Part shown: positions 1 through 10,843 of the stretch, in pieces
How the letters are laid out: every line of letters begins with the position of its first letter
How positions within the stretch are numbered: the first letter of the stretch is position 1
Assembly (NCBI RefSeq): GCF_000819745.1
Contig: NZ_CDDA01000010.1
Coordinates: forward strand, 1 to 64,000
DNA from: Aeromonas bestiarum
GTDB taxonomy: Bacteria > Pseudomonadota > Gammaproteobacteria > Enterobacterales > Aeromonadaceae
Length of the DNA: 64,000 nt
Direction of reading: 5' to 3'
The notes under the pieces: model-generated
Seen by the model: only the letters and a program-made list of their open reading frames with translations
Database searches by the model: none
What the model was told of the DNA's origin: nothing
Position numbers and translations under genes: made by a program

Positions 1-301
1 GCCGCTTGCCCTGTCGATGGGGCGCATTATAGGGATCTGGATCACGCTGGCAAGGGATGTTTCGAATTAAATTCTAATTATTAGCTCGACCGCTCACCAA
101 TCCACCAAAAAGCCTATTTATCCCGCAATAAGACGCTCATTTGACGACATAGAGCTGTCTTCCGTGATGCCTTGCTGGTTACAGATCAAGGTTGTGGTGA
201 TTTGGTGTCACCACATCTATATGCATGGTGATCGAGGTCACGCCTTCGGGTAACATAGCGCCCCTTTGCGATTCACACACTCTTGGGCTTTGGAGAGTTT
301 A
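1..301. other. Intergenic region left of rapA
   Basis: I see no gene here. It holds an rrn P1-like promoter pointing left (26-53), an AT-rich block (about 54-90), and two inverted repeats before rapA: GTGGTGA-N7-TCACCAC at 194-214 and GTGA-N6-TCAC at 228-241. The second has the CRP-type core spacing but lacks the outer T and A. Either repeat could be an operator for rapA; this is inference only. Confidence 0.6.
26..53 (-). promoter_or_regulatory. rrn P1-type promoter, leftward
   Basis: On the minus strand the sequence shows TTGCCA, a 16-bp spacer, then TATAAT followed by a GCGCC discriminator. The string TCCCTATAATGCGCC matches the E. coli rrnB P1 core as I remember it, including the unusual 16-bp spacer. 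An AT-rich stretch at about 54-90 lies where an UP element would be. A stable-RNA (rRNA or tRNA) operon probably begins just beyond the left edge of the window. Confidence 0.7.
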
Positions 302-3169
302 ATGCCTTTTGCACTTGGCCAGCGTTGGATTAGTGATACAGAGACGGATCTGGGGTTGGGGACTGTCGTTGCTGTTGAAGGACGCATGGTGACCCTGTTG
401 TTTCCGGCTACCGGTGAAAACCGCATGTATGCCAAAGAAGAAGCGCCGGTCACCCGGGTCAGCTTCAATGTGGGCGATCAGATAGCCAGTCATGAAGACT
501 GGACCATGACGGTCGAAGAAGTGCAGGAGAAAAACGGTCTGCTTATATATGTAGGTGTACGCACCGACAATGATGAGCCCGTTGCCCTCAAGGAAGTGTT
601 TCTCAACAACTTCATCAAGTTCAACAAGCCGCAGGATCGCCTGTTCGCCGGTCAGATTGACCGTATGTCCCGTTTTACCCTGCGCTACGAAGCCCTGATC
701 AACCAGCACCAGCGGCGTCGCAATCCGACCCGCGGTCTGGCCGGTGGCCGGGTCAGCCTGATCCCGCACCAGCTTTATATCGCCCATGAAGTGGGCCACC
801 GCTACGCCCCGCGCGTGCTGCTGGCTGATGAAGTGGGCCTGGGCAAGACCATAGAAGCGGGCATGATCATCCATCAACAGCTGCTCTCGGGCCGTGCCCA
901 TCGGGTGCTCATCCTGCTGCCCGAGACACTCCAGCACCAGTGGCTGGTCGAGATGCTGCGCCGCTTCAACCTGCACTTCTCCCTGTTTGACGAGGAGCGC
1001 TGCATCGAGGCCTTCGCCGATGCGGAGAACCCCTTCGAAACCGAACAGCTGGTGATCTGCAGCCTCGACTTCCTGCGCAAGAAGCGTCGTCGCTTCGAAC
1101 AGGTGCTGGAAGCCGAATGGGATCTGCTGGTTGTCGACGAGGCGCACCACCTGGAGTGGAGCGAGGAGGCCCCGAGTCGCGCCTACGAGATGGTGGAAGC
1201 GCTGGCCGAACAGGTGCCGGGCGTACTGCTGCTGACCGCGACCCCGGATCAGCTGGGCCACCAGAGCCACTTCGCCCGTCTGCGCCTGCTCGATCCCGAG
1301 CGTTTCTACGACTACGACGCCTTCCTCATCGAGGAGCAGGCCTATGGCCAGGTCGCCAGCGCCGCCCAGGAGCTGCTGGATGGCGAGAGCCTGAGCGACG
1401 AAGCCAAGCAGATCCTCGCCAGCCAGCTGGAAGGGCTGGATCTGAGCGATGCCGCCGCCCGCCAGCAGGCCGTCGCCACGTTGCTGGATCAGCACGGCAC
1501 AGGCCGAGTGCTGTTTCGCAACAGCCGCGCCAATATTCAGGGCTTCCCGGAGCGTCACCTCAACGTCTACCCCATGCCGCTGCCGGAGCAGTACAAGACA
1601 GCCATCAAGGTGATGGGCATGATGGGCGGCAACGGCGGTGAGCTGCAGACTCGCGCCCTGCGCTACCTCTATCCAGAGAAGATCTTCCAGCAATTTGAAG
1701 GCGAGAACGCCACCTGGACCCAGTTTGATCCCCGCGTTGACTGGCTGCTGGAGCTGCTGCTCTCTGCCCGCCAACAGAAGGTACTGGTGATCTGCTCGGA
1801 AGCGGCTACCGCCATCGCGCTGGAAGAGGCGCTGCGTACCCGTGAAGGGATCCGCGGCACAGTATTCCACGAAGGAATGTCCATTCTGGAGCGGGACAAG
1901 GCCTCGGCCTATTTCGCCCAGCAAGAGAGTGGTGCTCAGGTGTTGCTCTGTTCCGAGATAGGTTCAGAGGGTCGCAACTTCCAGTTTGCCAGTCATCTGG
2001 TGCTGTTCGATCTGCCCCTCAACCCGGATCTGCTGGAACAGCGCATCGGCCGTCTGGATCGCATCGGTCAGCAAAATACCGTCGAGATCCACGTTCCCTA
2101 TCTGGAAGGGACTGCCCAGCGAGCCTTGCAGCTCTGGTACCACGACGGACTGGATGCGTTCGAGCAGACCTGTCCGACCGCCCGCCCGGTATTTGAAGCC
2201 GTGCGTGACGAGCTGTTCGAACTGCTTGCCGCCAATACGGGTGATCAAGCCGCTCTGGATGCCCTTCTGGCCAGGACACGGGAGATCCACGAGCCGCTCA
2301 AATCCCGCATGGAACAGGGGCGCGATCGCCTGCTGGAGATCCACTCCAGCGGTGGCGTGGCTGCGCAGCAACTGGTCGACAAGCTGACTGCCGAAGATGA
2401 CGACACCGGCATGATCTCCTTCGCCCTCAAGATGTTCGACGAGATCGGCGTCAATCAGGATGACCGTGGCGAGAATGCTCTGGTGCTGACGCCGGGGGAT
2501 CACATGCTGGTCTCCAGCTTCCCGGGTCTGCCCCAGGATGGCATGACCATCACCTTCGATCGTCCGACCGCACTGTCGCGGGATGACATGGCGCTGCTCT
2601 CCTGGGATCACCCCATGATGCGCGGTGGCATCGACCTGATCCTGGGTTCCGAGATCGGCGCCACCTCTGTGGCCCTGCTCAAGAACAAGGCGCTGCCGGT
2701 CGGCTCCATCCTGCTTGAGCTCATCTTCGTGGCCGAGTCTGCGGCTCATCCCCAGCTCTACCGCTTCATGCCGCCGACGCCAATTCGCCTGCTGATGGAC
2801 AAGAACGGCCAGAACCTGGGTGAGAAGGTGGCATTCGATGCCTTCAACCGCCAGCTGACACCGGTCAACCGCCACCTTGGCAGCAAGCTGGTAACCGCTT
2901 CCCAGCCGGTGATCCACGGCCTGATTGGCAAGGGCCAGCCGATTGCCGAAGAGCTGAAAGCCGGGATTGTCGACAAGGCGCGCGCCCAGATGGCGCAGAC
3001 CCTGCAGCAGGACCTGGATCGTCTCGAAGCACTCAAGGCGGTCAACCCGAACGTGCGCGACAGCGAACTGGATTATCTGCGTAATCTGCAGGCAGAATTG
3101 CACCACCTGATCGATCAGACCCAACTCAAGCTGGATGCCATCCGCTTTATCGTGGTCACCCATAACTGA
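302..3169 (+). CDS. rapA: RNA polymerase-associated ATPase RapA (HepA)
   Basis: A 955-residue Swi2/Snf2-type ATPase that binds RNA polymerase and helps recycle it after transcription. The N-terminus ([14 protein letters not shown]) matches E. coli RapA, which fixes the start at the second in-frame ATG rather than at 266. Visible motifs are Walker A ([12 protein letters not shown], about residue 175), the DEAH box ([10 protein letters not shown]) and helicase motif VI ([11 protein letters not shown]). The length is close to the 968 residues of E. coli. It is followed by rluA, as in enterobacteria. The 3' end appears again in degenerate form just downstream (3203-3242). Confidence 0.97.
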   Translation: MPFALGQRWISDTETDLGLGTVVAVEGRMVTLLFPATGENRMYAKEEAPVTRVSFNVGDQIASHEDWTMTVEEVQEKNGLLIYVGVRTDNDEPVALKEVFLNNFIKFNKPQDRLFAGQIDRMSRFTLRYEALINQHQRRRNPTRGLAGGRVSLIPHQLYIAHEVGHRYAPRVLLADEVGLGKTIEAGMIIHQQLLSGRAHRVLILLPETLQHQWLVEMLRRFNLHFSLFDEERCIEAFADAENPFETEQLVICSLDFLRKKRRRFEQVLEAEWDLLVVDEAHHLEWSEEAPSRAYEMVEALAEQVPGVLLLTATPDQLGHQSHFARLRLLDPERFYDYDAFLIEEQAYGQVASAAQELLDGESLSDEAKQILASQLEGLDLSDAAARQQAVATLLDQHGTGRVLFRNSRANIQGFPERHLNVYPMPLPEQYKTAIKVMGMMGGNGGELQTRALRYLYPEKIFQQFEGENATWTQFDPRVDWLLELLLSARQQKVLVICSEAATAIALEEALRTREGIRGTVFHEGMSILERDKASAYFAQQESGAQVLLCSEIGSEGRNFQFASHLVLFDLPLNPDLLEQRIGRLDRIGQQNTVEIHVPYLEGTAQRALQLWYHDGLDAFEQTCPTARPVFEAVRDELFELLAANTGDQAALDALLARTREIHEPLKSRMEQGRDRLLEIHSSGGVAAQQLVDKLTAEDDDTGMISFALKMFDEIGVNQDDRGENALVLTPGDHMLVSSFPGLPQDGMTITFDRPTALSRDDMALLSWDHPMMRGGIDLILGSEIGATSVALLKNKALPVGSILLELIFVAESAAHPQLYRFMPPTPIRLLMDKNGQNLGEKVAFDAFNRQLTPVNRHLGSKLVTASQPVIHGLIGKGQPIAEELKAGIVDKARAQMAQTLQQDLDRLEALKAVNPNVRDSELDYLRNLQAELHHLIDQTQLKLDAIRFIVVTHN

Positions 3170-3202
3170 CGCGATACTGAAGAGACATGACCGGCTCACG
3201 CG

Positions 3203-3242
3203 GGATCCCATGCCCTTTATGATTGTGGTTACCCATAACCGA
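3203..3242 (+). repeat. Degenerate copy of the rapA 3' end
   Basis: The last codons of rapA (3149-3169, encoding IVVTHN and stop) reappear at 3222-3242 with three substitutions, one of which removes the stop. Similarity continues upstream (GGATCCCATGCCCTTTAT against GGATGCCATCCGCTTTAT) with a 3-nt offset. This looks like a short tandem duplication of the gene end. Confidence 0.6.
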
Positions 3243-3278
3243 TGGGGGCTTGCCCCCACCTTCTGATGCGAGACATTT

Positions 3279-3935
3279 ATGTTTGAATACTCACCGCCTC
3301 TGGAACCCTGGCTCGATATCCTGTTCAAGGACAAGGACATCATGGTGGTCAACAAGCCCACTGGCCTGCTGAGCGTCCCCGGGCGCGGCCCCGAGAATGA
3401 AGACAGCGTCCTGCATCGGGTGAAACAGCAACACCCCAAGGCGGCGGCAGCCCATCGCCTCGACATGTCCACCACGGGGGTCATTGTCATCCCTCTCACC
3501 CCCAATGCCCATCGGGAGCTGAGCCGGCAATTTCGCGAGCGGGAGACCGAGAAGCACTACCTCGCCTGGGTGTGGGGCGAGCCGGAAGCGGACTCGGGTC
3601 AGGTAGATCTGCCGCTCTGTGTCGACTGGCCCAACCGTCCGAAACAGAAGGTTGACTTTGAGGAGGGGCGCCACGCCCTGACCCTATGGGAAAAACTGAA
3701 GGTGGAGAACGGCAACAGCCTGATCAAGCTGACCCCCATCACGGGCCGTTCACACCAGTTGCGCGTCCATATGCTGGAGCTGGGGCACCCCATACTGGGT
3801 GACAACCTCTATGCCCATCCGGACGCGCTGGCGGCGGCCCCCCATCTCTACCTGCATGCGGCCATGCTGACCATCAGCCACCCGCGCAGCGGCGAGCGGA
3901 TGACTTTTGAAGCCCCCGCACCTTTTCCGCTATAG
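3279..3935 (+). CDS. rluA: Dual-specificity pseudouridine synthase RluA
   Basis: A 218-residue pseudouridine synthase that modifies 23S rRNA U746 and tRNA U32. The catalytic motif HRLDMSTTG sits near residue 61, its Asp being the nucleophile. The N-terminal substrate-binding segment (VVNKPTGLLSVPGRG) and the late motif GRSHQLRVHM are also present. It has no S4 domain, which fits RluA rather than RluC or RluD. Length matches E. coli (219). It follows rapA by 109 bp and ends at a strong bidirectional terminator. Confidence 0.95.
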   Translation: MFEYSPPLEPWLDILFKDKDIMVVNKPTGLLSVPGRGPENEDSVLHRVKQQHPKAAAAHRLDMSTTGVIVIPLTPNAHRELSRQFRERETEKHYLAWVWGEPEADSGQVDLPLCVDWPNRPKQKVDFEEGRHALTLWEKLKVENGNSLIKLTPITGRSHQLRVHMLELGHPILGDNLYAHPDALAAAPHLYLHAAMLTISHPRSGERMTFEAPAPFPL

Positions 3936-3952
3936 GCCAGATCGTGGACATA

Positions 3953-3984
3953 AAAAAGCCCCCATCAGTTGATGGGGGCTTTTT
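3953..3984 (+). terminator. Terminator shared by rluA and the yjfB-like gene
   Basis: A perfect 14-bp stem (AAAAAGCCCCCATC / GATGGGGGCTTTTT) with an AGTT loop and T-runs in both orientations. It lies between convergent genes and should work both ways. Confidence 0.9.
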
Positions 3985-3992
3985 CATTATGA

Positions 3993-4181
3993 TCAGACGC
4001 GAATATCGATTTTACTCCCCAGTGTGGAGCTGGCCGATGTCGCTGCGGTCGGGGCTGATTGAGCAGCCGTCTGGAGCAGTTTCAAAGCGGCTTCACCATC
4101 CTGGGTTTGCTGTTTCTTGGCCAGACTGGCTGTCAGCAAAGCAGAACCAAATGACGTTGATGCAGAACTAGATATATCCAT
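3993..4181 (-). CDS. YjfB-like putative motility protein
   Basis: A 62-residue Ala/Ser-rich protein starting MDISSSASTSFGSALL and ending SKIDIRV. The opening MDIS and the amphipathic helix AALKLLQTAA resemble the small YjfB_motility family, whose role is not known; members are often found near flagellar or c-di-GMP genes. A clear GGAGG lies 6 bp before the ATG. It lies 58 bp downstream of the GGDEF/EAL gene on the same strand, so co-expression with that unit is possible. Family assignment is from memory of its short pattern, so moderately sure. Confidence 0.65.
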   Translation of the reverse strand: MDISSSASTSFGSALLTASLAKKQQTQDGEAALKLLQTAAQSAPTAATSASSTLGSKIDIRV

Positions 4182-4239
4182 GGTGTACCTCCTGCCCTAA
4201 GACTATCGGCCATCCTGTGCCAGACATGAATCATTTTGG

Positions 4240-6198
4240 CTAAATTAAATACGTCTTGTTGGGTTGACGCCGCTCCAGCCACTGCTCTTCCATCTCCAAC
4301 AAGGTCTGATAGACCTTCTCTGCCTGCTCGGGGCGACTGAACAGATAGCCTTGTCCGTAAAGATGAATGTCAGTGAGGGTGCGCAGCACATCGAGCTGGG
4401 CCTGGGTTTCGATTCCCTCACACACCAGACTCTTGCCCAGCATGGATCCCATGCGGCAAATGTTGGCGACCAGCTCCGAGGCTTCTACCGAGGTATCGAT
4501 CCCCTGAATGAAGGAGCGATCTATCTTCACCTTGCTGACCGGCAGTTTCTGCAGATAACTGAGGGAGGAGTAGCCGGTCCCGAAGTCATCCAGTGCCAGC
4601 TGTACCCCCTGCTGATTGAGATCCTGCATCAGCTGCAAGGAGTTTTTCACCTCGCGCATGGTGGTGTCTTCCGTCACTTCCAGCACCAGGCTGGCAGCCG
4701 GGATATGGTGCTCCATCAAGGCCTTGGCCACCAGCTTCAACAAGTTGCGCTGGTACATGCCAGGCGAGATGTTCACGCACATCTGCAAGTCGACCAGCCC
4801 GAGCTGCTGCCACTGGTAGAGCTGCTCACAGGCGGTATTCAGCACCCAGCTGCCCAGTTTCTCGGCCAGCTGGAACTCTTCCGCCACCTGGATCACCTCA
4901 TTGGGCGGGATGAAGCCCAATTCAGGATGGCGCCAGCGCAGCAGGGCTTCGACCGCCTCGCAGCGGCCACTTTCGAGATTGACGATGGGCTGGTAATAGA
5001 GTTCGAGTGCATTGTGCTCCAGCGCCATTATCATGTCGCTGGCCAGATGCTTGCGACGCGCAGTCTCATTGAGCAGCGAATTGTCATAGATGACATAAGG
5101 AACATGGGTCTTGCGACTGTGGAACAGCGCCTGCTCGGCCCGACTGAGCAGCTCCTGCGTCAACTTGCTGTCCATCGGGAAGAAGGCGATGCCGATCCCC
5201 ACCTCCAGCCGGAACGGATAATTGTCGATGATGATGTCCTGCTTGAGTGCATGGAGCAGGCGTGCCACCAGCTCCCTCACCTGCCGCAGATCACTGCTCT
5301 CGCGCTGGATCATGGCAAACTGATCGCCCCCCAGGCGCGCTACCCACTCGTCGTTTTCACACAGGCTGCGGATCCGCTTTGCCAGCTCCTGCAGCAGGAA
5401 GTCACCTGTGTTGTAGCCGAACTTGCTGTTGATATCTCGAAAATCGTTGATATCCACCAGCACCAGCCCGAACGGTGTTTCCTTGGCCGCGTAGGACTCC
5501 ATCTTCTCCAGCAACGCCAGCCGGTTGGCCAGCCCGGTCAGGGGATCGACCCGTGCCGCGCGGAAGTGCCGGCGAGCCTCGCGGATCAGCAGGCCACTGA
5601 GCAGCATCACCGACAGCACCAGGCCGGACACCATGAACAGCAGGGCATTGCGCAGCTGACCGAAACGCTTGTCATTGCCCGAATAGACATTGATGTTCTT
5701 CTGCATGACAGACGCAAGGGAGTAAGAAAGGGGTTCCTGCAAGGGGGCCAGTCGCATCATTATTTGCTGATAGTCCGGCGTACCAGACTTCAGCTGGGTG
5801 ATGTTGGGCTCCATCTCGCGGATATTGCTTTCGATCAGCTGCACCAGCCGCAGTGTCTTCTGCTTGTCCTTCATGCTCTGGCGCAGCTGGCCACTGAGCA
5901 GGATCGGTGTGCGGCTCCAGAGGATGTCGTAACGCAGCATCAGGGTGTCGTGATCGATACCGCCATAATGATAGATCTCAACGGAGTTGAGGAAGCGCCC
6001 CAACTCCAGCTGCAGTTGCATCAGGGCCCAGGAGACATCATAGGTATATTTCTCCATCACCCGGGTCGCATTCTGTATCTGCGCGAGGCAATACAGGGTA
6101 CTTCCCGTGAACAACAGGATGGATAGATAAAGCACCACAAGTAAAGGCCACGCCTTGGTCTTTGCTTTCACCCGCACTCCCGCAAACCATTCTATCAA
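4240..6198 (-). CDS. Membrane GGDEF/EAL c-di-GMP protein
   Basis: A 652-residue inner-membrane protein. Two transmembrane segments (about 17-39 and 185-206) enclose a roughly 145-residue periplasmic sensor region. A GGDEF domain follows from VDPLTGLANR, but its signature reads GGDQF, so cyclase activity may be lost. The EAL domain looks complete (EALLRW, LEVTED, DDFGTGYSS, KIDRSFI, CEGIET), so c-di-GMP phosphodiesterase activity is likely. Its ATG overlaps the stop of the upstream SUOX-fold gene by 4 bp, suggesting the periplasmic protein is its sensory partner. Direction of the net effect on c-di-GMP is inferred. Confidence 0.9.
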   Translation of the reverse strand: MIEWFAGVRVKAKTKAWPLLVVLYLSILLFTGSTLYCLAQIQNATRVMEKYTYDVSWALMQLQLELGRFLNSVEIYHYGGIDHDTLMLRYDILWSRTPILLSGQLRQSMKDKQKTLRLVQLIESNIREMEPNITQLKSGTPDYQQIMMRLAPLQEPLSYSLASVMQKNINVYSGNDKRFGQLRNALLFMVSGLVLSVMLLSGLLIREARRHFRAARVDPLTGLANRLALLEKMESYAAKETPFGLVLVDINDFRDINSKFGYNTGDFLLQELAKRIRSLCENDEWVARLGGDQFAMIQRESSDLRQVRELVARLLHALKQDIIIDNYPFRLEVGIGIAFFPMDSKLTQELLSRAEQALFHSRKTHVPYVIYDNSLLNETARRKHLASDMIMALEHNALELYYQPIVNLESGRCEAVEALLRWRHPELGFIPPNEVIQVAEEFQLAEKLGSWVLNTACEQLYQWQQLGLVDLQMCVNISPGMYQRNLLKLVAKALMEHHIPAASLVLEVTEDTTMREVKNSLQLMQDLNQQGVQLALDDFGTGYSSLSYLQKLPVSKVKIDRSFIQGIDTSVEASELVANICRMGSMLGKSLVCEGIETQAQLDVLRTLTDIHLYGQGYLFSRPEQAEKVYQTLLEMEEQWLERRQPNKTYLI

Positions 6199-6692
6199 TG
6201 CTGGATATCAACCGAACTCAGTTGCCAGATCATCATGTCGGTAAATTCTGACCGTTTCAGCTCAGGATACTGATCCAGCGGTAGGATAAACCAAAGCGGC
6301 CCCTTATTCCGTACCCGCATGGTAACCCCGTCATCCTGCCAGGCCAGAATAGGGTCATATTGTTTGACCTTATCCCAGTTGATCCTGATCTGGAAACTGT
6401 TCAATGCGGTCAGAGTAATGGCCTTGCCATTAGCCCCGACGGCAGTCAGCACGTCCGCCAGTTTGGGCCCCACATACTTGTGCGGTTTGTCGACCCAGGG
6501 GTTGCTCGTCACTATCTCGTGCTGTGGCAGCGCCTTGAGCATGGTCAGATCGAAGGCAACGACCCCCTCGGTCGCCTCGGCGGGCATCACATTGCCGGTC
6601 ACCTTCAAGATGACGGGTCCCTGCGGCGCCTCCAGGGCCATGGCTGGCATTGCCAGAGAAAACAGTAATGTAATCAAACCCAGTACACGCAT
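6195..6692 (-). CDS. Periplasmic SUOX-fold (molybdopterin-binding-like) protein
   Basis: A 165-residue secreted protein. MRVLGLITLLFSLAMPAMA is a typical signal peptide. The rest (ILKVTGNV, LKALPQHEIVTSNPW, YVGPKLADVLTAVGA, LNSFQIRINWDKV) resembles the fold of sulfite-oxidase-type molybdopterin-binding domains. I see no Cys ligand for molybdenum, so it probably acts as a binding module rather than an enzyme. The start was chosen at 6692 because GAGGTG precedes it and the signal peptide begins there; an in-frame ATG at 6740 lacks these. It overlaps the GGDEF/EAL gene by 4 bp, so the two are probably one sensory unit. Confidence 0.75.
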   Translation of the reverse strand: MRVLGLITLLFSLAMPAMALEAPQGPVILKVTGNVMPAEATEGVVAFDLTMLKALPQHEIVTSNPWVDKPHKYVGPKLADVLTAVGANGKAITLTALNSFQIRINWDKVKQYDPILAWQDDGVTMRVRNKGPLWFILPLDQYPELKRSEFTDMMIWQLSSVDIQH

Positions 6693-6740
6693 ATTCACCT
6701 CAGATAAAGTTGCCAACGATAGACTCAGTTTAGTCGCCAT

Positions 6741-6772
6741 AAAAAAAAACGGCTCGCAAAAGCGAGCCGTTT
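6741..6772 (-). terminator. groL terminator
   Basis: Stem AACGGCTCGC / GCGAGCCGTT with a 4-nt loop, followed on the minus strand by a run of T. It lies 17 bp after the groL stop. Confidence 0.9.
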
Positions 6773-6788
6773 GGTAACCATGGCAGAA

Positions 6789-8435
<1,647 letters not shown>

Positions 8436-8462
8436 TTAAATCAATTCGGGGAAAAGGGTGAA

Positions 8463-8756
8463 TTACGCTTCGACAATCGCCAGGATGTCGGTCTCGGACA
8501 GGATCAGTACATCCTGACCATCCAGCTTCTCGGTCTTCACACCGTAGCCTTCGTTGAAGATCACCTTGTCACCCACCTTGACGGCGAGGGCTTTGACGTC
8601 GCCATTGTCCAGAATTCGGCCAGTCCCCACGGCAAGTACTTCACCACGGGTGGACTTCTGGGCCGCAGTACCAGTCAAGACAATGCCGCCAGCGGATTTG
8701 GCTTCAGCTTCGATGCGCTTGATGATGACGCGGTCGTGCAGTGGACGAATTTTCAT
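8463..8756 (-). CDS. groS: Co-chaperonin GroES
   Basis: The 97-residue co-chaperonin that caps Gro[16 protein letters not shown] is the conserved N-terminus, and the mobile loop ([15 protein letters not shown]) is complete. The start was set at 8756 rather than 8771 because it gives the family N-terminus and has GGGAG upstream. First gene of the groSL operon. Confidence 0.98.
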   Translation of the reverse strand: MKIRPLHDRVIIKRIEAEAKSAGGIVLTGTAAQKSTRGEVLAVGTGRILDNGDVKALAVKVGDKVIFNEGYGVKTEKLDGQDVLILSETDILAIVEA

Positions 8757-8831
8757 CGATAACTCTCCCAAAATGAGTCTCTGTGTTGCTTTGAGGAATG
8801 GCCATTCCTGGCCAAATTAGATATGCCTCTG

Positions 8832-8860
8832 ATGTGGGGCGTTTTTGTTAACCCTTCAAG
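8832..8860 (-). promoter_or_regulatory. Sigma-32 heat-shock promoter of groSL
   Basis: On the minus strand CTTGAA and CCCCACAT are separated by 15 bp, close to the RpoH consensus. It lies about 75 bp before groS. The -35 element sits inside a small palindrome (CCCTTGAAGGG). Confidence 0.88.
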
Positions 8861-8989
8861 GGCAAATACAAAAAAAATATTTTCACGTACTATGAATATC
8901 TTCGATGGATCGCCCGTGTCCCGGTCAGGAAACCGGATTTGCGCTGCTTGCAGCCAGAACGCACTTCGCCAGATGCAAGAGACGAGCCC

Positions 8990-10342
8990 GTGACCCGACC
9001 CAATCCCATGCTGACCGCCCCCATGACGTCCGTGTTGTTGCGCATGACGGGCCCCATGATACTCGGCATAGTCGCCATACTGGCGTTCAACCTGGTCGAC
9101 ACCTTCTTCATCGGCATGCTGGGCACCCAGGCGCTGGCGGCCATCAGTTTTACCTTCCCGGTCACTTTCGTGGTGACCTCGCTGGCGATGGGGCTGGGGG
9201 CCGGCCTCTCGGCCGTGATTGGTCACGCGCTCGGCCAGGGCCGGCATGACGAGGCCGCCCGCATCACCACCGACAGCCTGTTCCTGGCCGTGGTGCTGGT
9301 GACCCTGCTCTCCGTACTGGGCGCCCTGACGATAGTTCCCCTCTTCACCCTGCTCGGGGCCAGCCGTGAGCTCATCTCGCTGATCCACGACTACATGCTG
9401 ATCTGGTACCTCACTGTGCCTCTGCTGGCGCTGCCCATGGTGGGCAATGCCGCCATCCGGGCCACCGGGGATACCAAGACCCCGAGCCTGGTGATGGGGG
9501 TGGCGGGACTGGTCAACGGTGTGCTGGATCCCCTGCTCATCTTCGGCATAGGCCCTTTTCCCGAGTGGGGGATCCGCGGGGCGGCCATTGCCACTTCACT
9601 CTCCTGGCTGATGGCCATGCTGGTCAGCCTCTATATATTGCGCCATCGGGAAGGCTTGCTGCGCTGGCGCCTATCCCCGCGCCCGCAGTTGCTGGCTCAC
9701 TGGCGCGCCCTGCTGCACGTGGCGGTACCGGCCTCCTTTACCAACATACTCAACCCGCTGGCCAATGCCGTGTTGATGACCATCTTCGCCGGCTTGGGCA
9801 CCGAGGTGGTGGCCGCCTATGGCGCCGCATCGAGAGTGGAAGCCTTGCTGCTGATCGTGATGATGGCGCTCTCTTCCGTGCTGGCCCCCTTCATTTCTCA
9901 AAACTGCGGAGCGGGCAACCCGGCCCGCGCCAAGGCGGCACTGCAGTTCTGCATGCGCTTCGCCCTGCTGTTCCAGCTCGGCGTCTACGGCCTGACCTGG
10001 CTGCTGGCACCGCTCATCGCCAACCTGTTCAGTGATCACCCGCAGGTGGTCCGTCTCATCATCCTTTATCTGCACCTGGTGCCCATAGGTTACGGCTTCC
10101 AGGGCATGGTGATGCTGCTGGCCTCGGCGCTCAACGGTGTCAGGGCCTCGAGCGTCTCGTTTCTGTTCAACGGGTTGCGACTGTTTGTCTTCTTGCTGCC
10201 AGGAGCCTGGCTGGGGGCGGAACTGGGTGGGGAACAGGGAGTCTATCTGGGGATACTGCTGGCCAATCTGGCGGCGGGCATACTGGCCTGGTGGTATGCC
10301 CGTCACCGCTTCGAACGGCTGTGCCATCAGGGCAAACCCTGA
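8990..10342 (+). CDS. MATE-family efflux transporter
   Basis: An inner-membrane exporter of about 450 residues with 12 predicted transmembrane segments. The paired repeats of the MATE fold are visible (TGPMILGIVAILAFNLVDTF and LLHVAVPASFTNILNPLANA). Members extrude cationic drugs using Na+ or H+ gradients; the substrate cannot be told from sequence. The start is uncertain: a GTG at 8990 or an ATG at 9008 both put the first helix at the right distance, while an ATG at 8939 would add a polar tail. It diverges from groSL and is not obviously in an operon. Confidence 0.88.
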   Translation: MTRPNPMLTAPMTSVLLRMTGPMILGIVAILAFNLVDTFFIGMLGTQALAAISFTFPVTFVVTSLAMGLGAGLSAVIGHALGQGRHDEAARITTDSLFLAVVLVTLLSVLGALTIVPLFTLLGASRELISLIHDYMLIWYLTVPLLALPMVGNAAIRATGDTKTPSLVMGVAGLVNGVLDPLLIFGIGPFPEWGIRGAAIATSLSWLMAMLVSLYILRHREGLLRWRLSPRPQLLAHWRALLHVAVPASFTNILNPLANAVLMTIFAGLGTEVVAAYGAASRVEALLLIVMMALSSVLAPFISQNCGAGNPARAKAALQFCMRFALLFQLGVYGLTWLLAPLIANLFSDHPQVVRLIILYLHLVPIGYGFQGMVMLLASALNGVRASSVSFLFNGLRLFVFLLPGAWLGAELGGEQGVYLGILLANLAAGILAWWYARHRFERLCHQGKP

Positions 10343-10366
10343 CAGGCACAGTCTCAATACTGAGGT

Positions 10367-10843
10367 TTATTCTTTACGTTCAAACTCGCCTTCTATGGTG
10401 GTCCCGCCACGATTGGCCTCACCCGGTTGTTCCTCACCAGGACGCGCCTCGAACGTAGGCTGCTGCGCCTGAAAACCGCCCATCTGCATCCTGAACTGGC
10501 CGCTGCCCACCAGCTTGTCGGCCAACCTGTTGCGCAGCCAGGGCTGCAACAGCAGGATACCGAAGATATCGGTCACAAACCCCGGGATGATCAGCAGCAA
10601 GCCGGCCAGCGCCAGCATCATGCCCCCTATCACCTCGCGGCCCGGCATCTCGCCCTGCTGCATCTTTTGCTGCGCATTGAGCAGGGTCTTGATGCCTTCA
10701 CTGCGCACTAGCGATGATCCGATCACGGCGGTCAGCACCAGCAAGCCGACGGTTGGCAAGGCGCCAATCACCGAGCCCACCTCGATCATCACGGTTAGCT
10801 CGAGCAGCACCAGACCGACCAACAACAGAAATAACTTGCCCAT
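10367..10843 (-). CDS. fxsA: FxsA-family membrane protein
   Basis: A 158-residue membrane protein with several hydrophobic segments (starting MGKLFLLLVGLVLLELTVMI) and a charged C-terminal tail. It matches FxsA, whose overproduction in E. coli relieves phage T7 exclusion by the F plasmid; the normal role is unknown. Its place between groSL and aspA is the same as in E. coli, which supports the name. Here it is transcribed away from aspA. Confidence 0.92.
   Translation of the reverse strand: MGKLFLLLVGLVLLELTVMIEVGSVIGALPTVGLLVLTAVIGSSLVRSEGIKTLLNAQQKMQQGEMPGREVIGGMMLALAGLLLIIPGFVTDIFGILLLQPWLRNRLADKLVGSGQFRMQMGGFQAQQPTFEARPGEEQPGEANRGGTTIEGEFERKE

Noticed and set aside
4264-6126. 620-codon open frame antisense to the GGDEF/EAL gene
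   Set aside because: No domain pattern and it covers a well-supported gene.
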